27,909 nt of DNA from CAZGKX01 sp964525945 (GTDB lineage Bacteria > Pseudomonadota > Gammaproteobacteria > Legionellales > Legionellaceae): positions 1-27,909 of the forward strand of contig CAZGKX010000034.1 in the NCBI GenBank assembly GCA_964525945.1. Direction: 5' to 3'. Positions 23,294 to 27,909 of the stretch are shown here, piece by piece. The notes below the pieces were generated by a model. It made no database searches, was not told the origin of the DNA, and was given only the letters and a program-made list of their open reading frames with translations. How positions within the stretch are numbered: position 1 is the stretch's first letter; every line of letters begins with the position of its first letter. The position numbers and the translations under genes are program-made.

Positions 23294-24286
23294 ATGCCAA
23301 ATGAACACCACATCCACTTATCTTACGCGCAAGAAGCTCTACGTATCGTGAATGCCAGATTTCCCAATGGCGCTGCGGATATATTTGAAAATGTTTTGCG
23401 AAAAAATGCTTCTGTGAAAGAAATTTATCAGCATTTCTCCGCGTTTGAAAGATTTAGTCATGATGAAGAACGAAACCCAATGTTGATGGCCCAAGGACTG
23501 CACACTTTAAGCTGGGGAAGCGCCTCCCTTTTCGCCTCATACGCTTTGGGTTTTCTGAAGGGAAAATATGGCCATCTTGAGTCCCCATGTTCTTTTGAAT
23601 GCATGTACATTGATCAGAAACATGCTGCTTTAGTTATTGGCAGAGACGCAGAGTCTGATCCCTTTCAAATTGAAACGTGGGGCGATCACGCCTATATTTG
23701 TGATATTTGGGCAGGTTCCATTTACCTTGCTTCCGAGTTTTTTAATAAACAACGGAATGAACCAAACATTCGTAAATGCGAAGTACTTGTAAAACTTGAA
23801 AATGGGATGCCATCCTACATATCACTGAAAGAAGAATCGCACTATTTGCATGGACAACCTAAAATTTTTACAACACCCGCCAGTTTAGAGTACGACGAGT
23901 TCTTGAAACAGTGGGTGATATTGGATCAAGCATCCAGGCCACCGGCACCTCGCGCCCCACAATTTGCATTAACTTCACCCAAACTTACCACACAAGAACG
24001 GCGGGAAATTTATTCTATTTTTAATCATATAAGCGAGATGAATGGTTGGAAAATTACAGAAACCACAGGTCTAACGGTCTGGAGAGACTGTGCAAGTATG
24101 GCTGAAGCACGGCGTTCTGCTGCTTTGCTAACCGCAGTAGATGCAATGAAGGTTTCGCTTGAAAGGCGCAAAGACAATCATCAGCCTGTGGTAGTCTGCA
24201 AAGATATTGCGAAAGAAAAATTATGGGGATATCTGCCACAAACCACGGATTCCATAAACGAAACTCTATCAAACACACCGAAATAA
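23294..24286 (+). CDS. Unknown 330-aa protein, possibly a degenerate papain-like protease
   Basis: No family is recognised with certainty. The middle of the protein has the order expected of a papain-like peptidase: a helix start (SWGSASLFASYALGFL, residues 73-88), a strand with His (DQKHAALVIGR, H110) and a later Asp before Trp (AYICDIWAGSIYLASE, D137). In active members the helix start would contain N-C-G; here the position aligned to Cys is W74, so the protein would be catalytically dead if the alignment is right. The C-terminal 110 residues are helical and basic, preceded by a Pro-rich linker (RPPAPRAPQ). There is no signal peptide or membrane segment. The ATG at 23294 follows a clear promoter. 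It may be a secreted host-interacting protein; this is inference. Confidence 0.6.
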   Translation: MPNEHHIHLSYAQEALRIVNARFPNGAADIFENVLRKNASVKEIYQHFSAFERFSHDEERNPMLMAQGLHTLSWGSASLFASYALGFLKGKYGHLESPCSFECMYIDQKHAALVIGRDAESDPFQIETWGDHAYICDIWAGSIYLASEFFNKQRNEPNIRKCEVLVKLENGMPSYISLKEESHYLHGQPKIFTTPASLEYDEFLKQWVILDQASRPPAPRAPQFALTSPKLTTQERREIYSIFNHISEMNGWKITETTGLTVWRDCASMAEARRSAALLTAVDAMKVSLERRKDNHQPVVVCKDIAKEKLWGYLPQTTDSINETLSNTPK

Positions 24287-24311
24287 ATTCACAATGCTAT
24301 GGGTTTATCGA

Positions 24312-24364
24312 ATAACTAACTCGTCGCTGCGCTCCGCACAACGACTTGTATGTCAGTTAGTTAT
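24312..24364. repeat. Nested inverted repeat (REP-like) between convergent genes
   Basis: ATAACTAACT (24312-24321) and AGTTAGTTAT (24355-24364) are a perfect 10-bp inverted repeat. Inside them a second GC-rich stem, GTCG-C-TGCG, pairs with CGCA-CAA-CGAC around a three-base loop. The right arm ends exactly where the stop codon of the convergent gene begins. No U-tract follows on either strand. It may be a bidirectional terminator or a copy of a dispersed palindromic element. Confidence 0.55.
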
Positions 24365-25858
24365 CTAAGGCTTATTTAAAATCAGTTGCGCGATAATTTC
24401 TGCTTGCTTTGCACTTGTTGCCAACAAATTTGTAATTAAAAAACTCCCTTTGGTGATTGGGCCTGCTGCGAAAAAAGGGAGTTTTTTAAACGCATTAATA
24501 ATCTCACATTGAGGGCTCACCAGCACGCCTCCAAAATGATTGCGCTGAATAATTTCATGTTCAATTAAATTTAAATACAAACCTGGGAGCATGGTAATGT
24601 ATTTATCGACAGGAGTGGCATTGACCACATGATCATATTGCTCTGTTTCTATGGCTGTTTTACCATAAAACTCAGCCCTGAATTTCTCCCCATCGATATA
24701 AATATTGGAAAGATTGTTTCTAAGGGTCAAAGAGCCCGATTTAATTTTTTCGTAAAATAATTTAGCATTTCCAAACGGAAATGAACTAATGTAACGAGAA
24801 ATTAATTTCATTTCATGGGTGATCAATTGCTTTTGATCGACAAGAGAAAGGAAACCCCATGCTCTATCAATAAAGCCTAAAATACAAAAAATAGAATCTT
24901 CCCACGAGTTATTCTTTTTTCTTGCAGCCCCAATGTCTTCTCGCAATTGCCTGACGGTGTTTTTATTGATCTCAATTTCGTTAAAAACGATTTTTTTATT
25001 TAACCGGTAAGACAACTCTATTTCAATTTCTTTTCGAACTTGCTCTATCCCAAGCCTATGGGCATTGTCTTTAAAAAATTTTTCCTGAAAGTGCTCCGTG
25101 AGATGCTTAGGCTCTGTCGCAATGATTCTGTTCCTCACCGCCGGAATAAACCCACGGCGTGAAGTCAGGGTAACATTAGGGTGATTTTTTAAAATTAAAG
25201 CAGCATCGATAGCAGACAATCCCGTTCCAACAATAAGCACTTTTTCATGAGGACTTATTTTTTTGATTTGCTCAAAACACAAATAAGGCGACGCACAATA
25301 ATTTTTGTTTTCTGATAAATAAGAATAAGTGTGGGAGTAACCCTGTCCATAGCCTGTCGCCAATACACAACCATCACTAAGATGAGCCCCTCCCGTCGTG
25401 AAAATTGTAAAAGGCTTTTCCGCCTGTTCAGAAAGCTTGATACCAGTGACTTTTTGCCTCACATGCTGGACAACAACCCGTTTAGGATCTTGTTTAGACA
25501 ATGCGTTTTTTAACGTCTCTTTGATATACAATCCACACAAGGAACGCGGTAAAAAAGACTCTAAATTGTACGATGTTATTTCTGGAAAAAGTGGTTTCCA
25601 GAGGCTTTCGTTTTTGGACAACCAGTTCGCGAAATGCTTATTGTCACCCGCGACAATGGTGGTTGAACCCACGCTTGTATTCAGCAAGATACTCGATAAG
25701 GGGGCAGAATAAGCCAAACCTAGACCCATTTCTTCCTTTGGTTCAAAAACAGTGATTTTTATTCCTAAAAGCTGCTTTTGTTTGCTGATTGCCTTTAAGA
25801 GCGCGATGAGTGTAGCGGTTCCCGTGGCGCCTCCGCCAATGATTGCGATGTCTTTCAT
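24365..25858 (-). CDS. FAD/NAD(P)-binding protein (PF13454-like)
   Basis: A 497-residue two-Rossmann flavoprotein. The N-terminus AIIGGGATGTATLIALL (residues 5-21) binds the FAD ADP moiety, with E39 at the end of strand 2. GLGLAYS and then LLNTSVGSTTIVAGDNKHFANWL match the pattern of the FAD-NAD(P)-binding family PF13454. A second dinucleotide motif, VLIVGTGLSAIDAALIL, lies near residue 215, for NAD(P)H. The C-terminal motif AAGPITKGSFLITN closes the FAD fold. This suggests an NAD(P)H-using oxidoreductase or N-hydroxylase-like enzyme; the substrate is unknown. The ATG at 25858 is chosen because GAGGT lies six bases upstream and the Rossmann strand follows at once; a GTG or ATG eight codons earlier is less likely. 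The second assembly gap lies 89 bases upstream, so its operon context is not known. Confidence 0.8.
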   Translation of the reverse strand: MKDIAIIGGGATGTATLIALLKAISKQKQLLGIKITVFEPKEEMGLGLAYSAPLSSILLNTSVGSTTIVAGDNKHFANWLSKNESLWKPLFPEITSYNLESFLPRSLCGLYIKETLKNALSKQDPKRVVVQHVRQKVTGIKLSEQAEKPFTIFTTGGAHLSDGCVLATGYGQGYSHTYSYLSENKNYCASPYLCFEQIKKISPHEKVLIVGTGLSAIDAALILKNHPNVTLTSRRGFIPAVRNRIIATEPKHLTEHFQEKFFKDNAHRLGIEQVRKEIEIELSYRLNKKIVFNEIEINKNTVRQLREDIGAARKKNNSWEDSIFCILGFIDRAWGFLSLVDQKQLITHEMKLISRYISSFPFGNAKLFYEKIKSGSLTLRNNLSNIYIDGEKFRAEFYGKTAIETEQYDHVVNATPVDKYITMLPGLYLNLIEHEIIQRNHFGGVLVSPQCEIINAFKKLPFFAAGPITKGSFLITNLLATSAKQAEIIAQLILNKP

Positions 25859-25900
25859 TTTTACCTCTACGCGAACAGTCAAGTGTGATTTTTAATTTTG

Positions 25901-25926
25901 CACATCCCCCTTGGAGGGCCGATGTG
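25901..25926. repeat. Inverted repeat upstream of the FAD/NAD(P) gene
   Basis: CACATC and GATGTG flank an inner CCC/GGG pairing, giving a hairpin-capable palindrome about 43 bases before the ATG at 25858. It is not followed by a T-run in either direction, so it is more like an operator or leader hairpin than a terminator. Confidence 0.35.
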
Positions 25927-25947
25927 ATTAAAAAATTAACCGCTCCA

Positions 25948-25957
25948 NNNNNNNNNN
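25948..25957. other. Assembly gap (10 N)
   Basis: Ten Ns mark a scaffold join of unknown true length. A short minus-strand membrane-protein frame runs into it from the right, and the relation of the genes on either side is not certain. Confidence 0.98.
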
Positions 25958-26050
25958 CAAGGGAAAATTGAGGAAGATAATCACGAGAAGAGAGATAATT
26001 GCGAAAGCAATTGAAAACACTGCACGAGAGTCAGTAACGCTGTTATTCAT
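25958..26050 (-). CDS. N-terminus of a small membrane protein, cut by the assembly gap
   Basis: From the ATG at 26050 the minus strand reads 31 codons (MNNSVTDSRAVFSIAFAII...) into the gap. The peptide has a polar N-terminus followed by a continuous hydrophobic stretch of about 18 residues, as in a signal anchor or first transmembrane helix. No clear ribosome binding site is visible. On the other side of the gap one frame remains open (beginning GAVNFLITSAL), but nothing proves they join. The family is unknown. Confidence 0.4.
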
Positions 26051-26202
26051 GAATGTATTGAAAAAAGCATTAGGGTGCATTGTTTAATGTTTAGCCTGAA
26101 ATTACATGTATATTAAGTTAACACAAATAGGGTCCACATTACAAGCGACACCCTTACGGTTAGATAAATATCGGCTGAACCTAAGCAAGTCCTGAAACAT
26201 TC

Positions 26203-27384
26203 TCATAAAGCGATTTTATTTTTTTCAAACTTATGATAAAAATAGCACGTTGCTGCAAGCAAGCAGGTATTAAGAAGCCCTGTCGACAATTTGGTTAAAC
26301 CGAAAGATTCTGAAAATAAAGCATAAATGCCCCCACATGTTGCATTACCTGCGCCAAACGCTACGTTAGAAAGTGCAAAAGAGCGAAAAATACCTTTGGT
26401 ATGTAAGCGTTCGCCAATCAAAGAGGCACTTAACATCCATATACTCACTGTGCTTCCGGACTCCAAAAATACAATCACTAGATAATACATAGGTGTAGGC
26501 ACATGAAGAAGAGCCATGACCGAACTCAAAAACTTACATCCAATTAGCAGCAAACTCGTCAAAACGACCATAAAAAAAATACCATATTTATCCGCCATCT
26601 TGCCTATTAACATAGGAACGAAGATGCTACTGACATAAATAACATATTGATAAGTAGCAATATAGTTTTTAGGTAAAATCTCTTTTCCTAAAAAATAGGT
26701 ATAATTAAAGAGGCCTTCATTTAACCCTGCAGCAAAACATATTATAAATATATAAGGGTATTTAAGGATTAAATTGAGAATGCTTTCAGGTGCTTGGACA
26801 ATTTTTTCAGTAAGTTCAGTTTGTTTCAATGATTGAGTTAACCACCAGAATAAAAAAGCACATACGGCAAGAACAAGTGTAATGTACCGATAACGTTCTA
26901 TTTCAGTATCCCAAAAGGACTCCATCGTCACAGAGCGAATATCCATAAAACCAAGAAACCCTTCGGTTATACCTTCTACAGTTGCACGAATAGCAGGTGG
27001 AACATACAGTTGGCGCCATGGCTCTGTTAGGTTATAAATACCATTAGAAAAACCCGTTATAACAGGGAAGGTTTCAAACGACAGAGGCAATGCCGCTAAT
27101 GTTAGAATTAAACTAATCATCAAAACTAATTGATAATTTAACAATTGAAATCGTTCAAAAAAACATAAAAACATGATGCCCATCATAATGAATAAGGAAA
27201 TGATGTTGAGCAATGGAAATTCGTTTGAACTCATATTAAGTTTGAAAATTTCAAATTGAAAAAGATTACTTCCAAAAGAAAAAATCGCATATGAAATTAT
27301 AAAAATTACACTGGTTAGGGCGACGAATAGCAACTGGAGTTGGCGAGTTTTGAGTGTTATTCGCAAAATTATTCCCAATTTCAA
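26203..27384 (-). CDS. Atypical MFS-like transporter
   Basis: A 393-residue polytopic inner-membrane protein. The C-terminal half is typical of the major facilitator superfamily: six helices, with GKMADKYGIFFM (the loop 8-9 form of motif A) and a GERLHTKGIFRSFALSN region. The N-terminal half shows only about four clear helices and a loop of roughly 60 residues (near residues 115-175), and it lacks the N-domain motif A, so the transporter is either divergent or has an altered topology. No ATG lies at a sensible place; the first start codon is a TTG at 27384. An ATG at 27400 in a neighbouring frame would fuse to this frame if one T of a TTTT run were removed, giving a natural basic N-terminus (MKNIRLKLGIIL). 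The substrate is unknown. Confidence 0.72.
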   Translation of the reverse strand: MKLGIILRITLKTRQLQLLFVALTSVIFIISYAIFSFGSNLFQFEIFKLNMSSNEFPLLNIISLFIMMGIMFLCFFERFQLLNYQLVLMISLILTLAALPLSFETFPVITGFSNGIYNLTEPWRQLYVPPAIRATVEGITEGFLGFMDIRSVTMESFWDTEIERYRYITLVLAVCAFLFWWLTQSLKQTELTEKIVQAPESILNLILKYPYIFIICFAAGLNEGLFNYTYFLGKEILPKNYIATYQYVIYVSSIFVPMLIGKMADKYGIFFMVVLTSLLLIGCKFLSSVMALLHVPTPMYYLVIVFLESGSTVSIWMLSASLIGERLHTKGIFRSFALSNVAFGAGNATCGGIYALFSESFGLTKLSTGLLNTCLLAATCYFYHKFEKNKIAL

Positions 27385-27506
27385 AACGAATATTCTTCAT
27401 AATAAAATTTTGATTCTCTAATGTCTATTTATTCGGATACATAAAAAATGGGGTGCGGGTTTGATGGAGTTGGGGCTTACTAACACACTGCTTTGCTCAA
27501 ATCAAG

Positions 27507-27909
27507 TCAAGTGCCACTCAGATTGGAAGAAGGACCTAAATTTGGCAGTGGCGACTCTTGAAAGGTCCGCACAATACCATCAATGCTTAATTTCACAGGG
27601 AATATTTGTTTCATTTTAGAACAAATATAGACAATGCCGGCCAATCCTTCCTCAAATGAAATGATATTGTTTCTAATATCATTCACGAGTGATTGTATAT
27701 CGTCTAGCTTCGAAGAATACTTGGGATAAAAACTAGCATCACGAGCGTTACGAACAAGGATAGGTTGTATAGCACGTTCTATTTCATACAATACCCGGCT
27801 TTCCTTTGGAATGAGCATAGCAGGACTTTGCAGTACAGTTCCATTCACTCCGTCTACAGTCAGTTTTTTTTGAGCGATGTTTGCCTTTTTGCCATTCTCT
27901 GTGATTTGA
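27507..27909 (-). CDS. Unknown protein, 3' part only (start beyond the right edge)
   Basis: The frame is open to the right edge: the visible 133 codons begin ITENGKKANIAQKKLTVDG and continue past an internal GTG at 27848 that could be mistaken for a start. It is therefore a partial gene. The content is hydrophilic and helical (ESRVLYEIERAIQPIL, KLDDIQSLVNDIRNN), with a final disordered tail (QESPLPNLGPSSNLSGT) that recalls the Ser/Pro-rich ends of other orphans in this window. No family is recognised. It is followed on the same strand by the MFS-like gene after about 120 bp. Confidence 0.6.
   Translation of the reverse strand, partial: QITENGKKANIAQKKLTVDGVNGTVLQSPAMLIPKESRVLYEIERAIQPILVRNARDASFYPKYSSKLDDIQSLVNDIRNNIISFEEGLAGIVYICSKMKQIFPVKLSIDGIVRTFQESPLPNLGPSSNLSGT

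Noticed and set aside
1..27909. tRNA, rRNA, CRISPR, insertion sequence, integrase or attachment site
   Set aside because: No cloverleaf-type sequence, repeat array, transposase motif or flanking direct repeat was recognised by reading; a tRNAscan or ISfinder search would be decisive.

Overview
The window looks like a piece of a draft, AT-rich gammaproteobacterial genome, most probably from the Legionellales (Legionella, Coxiella, Berkiella or Aquicella type). No marker gene fixes the taxon. The inference rests on the content: ordinary bacterial enzymes and transporters sit among many orphan, helix-rich proteins and proteins with eukaryotic-type architecture (a mitochondrial-carrier-like protein, ankyrin-like repeats, OPR-like helical repeats). 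That mixture is typical of intracellular bacteria with a Dot/Icm-type secretion system. Two runs of ten N (2210-2219 and 25948-25957) are scaffold joins, so contiguity and reading frame across them are not established.

Left part (1-10.4 kb): the 5' end of a minus-strand 3-methyladenine DNA glycosylase (Mpg/AAG) runs off the left edge. A short plus-strand frame broken by one in-frame stop (305-634) overlaps by ATGA the start of a large OPR/DUF1601-like repeat protein, which ends in the first scaffold gap. A minus-strand pair follows: a zinc-independent quinone-oxidoreductase-like MDR enzyme and a pirin. Then comes a complete plus-strand tripartite efflux operon: outer-membrane lipoprotein, periplasmic adaptor and HAE1-type RND pump, with overlapping start and stop codons.

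Middle part (10.4-17.4 kb): a small cupin; a three-repeat SLC25/mitochondrial-carrier-like protein (the most striking single gene, comparable in concept to the Legionella effector LncP); a 330-aa orphan with a Ser-Pro/Lys-rich tail; an FAD monooxygenase-like protein with a 200-residue helical extension; and an ankyrin-like protein. A tightly coupled minus-strand module follows, made of a PF14907-type nucleotidyltransferase (apparently split by a frame change) and a lasso-peptide B2/transglutaminase-like protease. No lasso cyclase or precursor is visible.

Right part (17.4-27.9 kb): three consecutive minus-strand orphan genes (effector-like, two with disordered C-tails) are preceded by a promoter whose -35 lies in a perfect 12-bp inverted repeat. 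Then come a GT-C membrane glycosyltransferase; a plus-strand protein that may be a degenerate papain-like protease; a two-Rossmann FAD/NAD(P)-binding protein; a small membrane protein cut by the second gap; an atypical MFS-like transporter whose 5' end may carry a homopolymer error; and a partial orphan running off the right edge. No tRNA, rRNA, CRISPR array, insertion sequence or integrase was recognised, and every stretch over 300 bases contains a gene.
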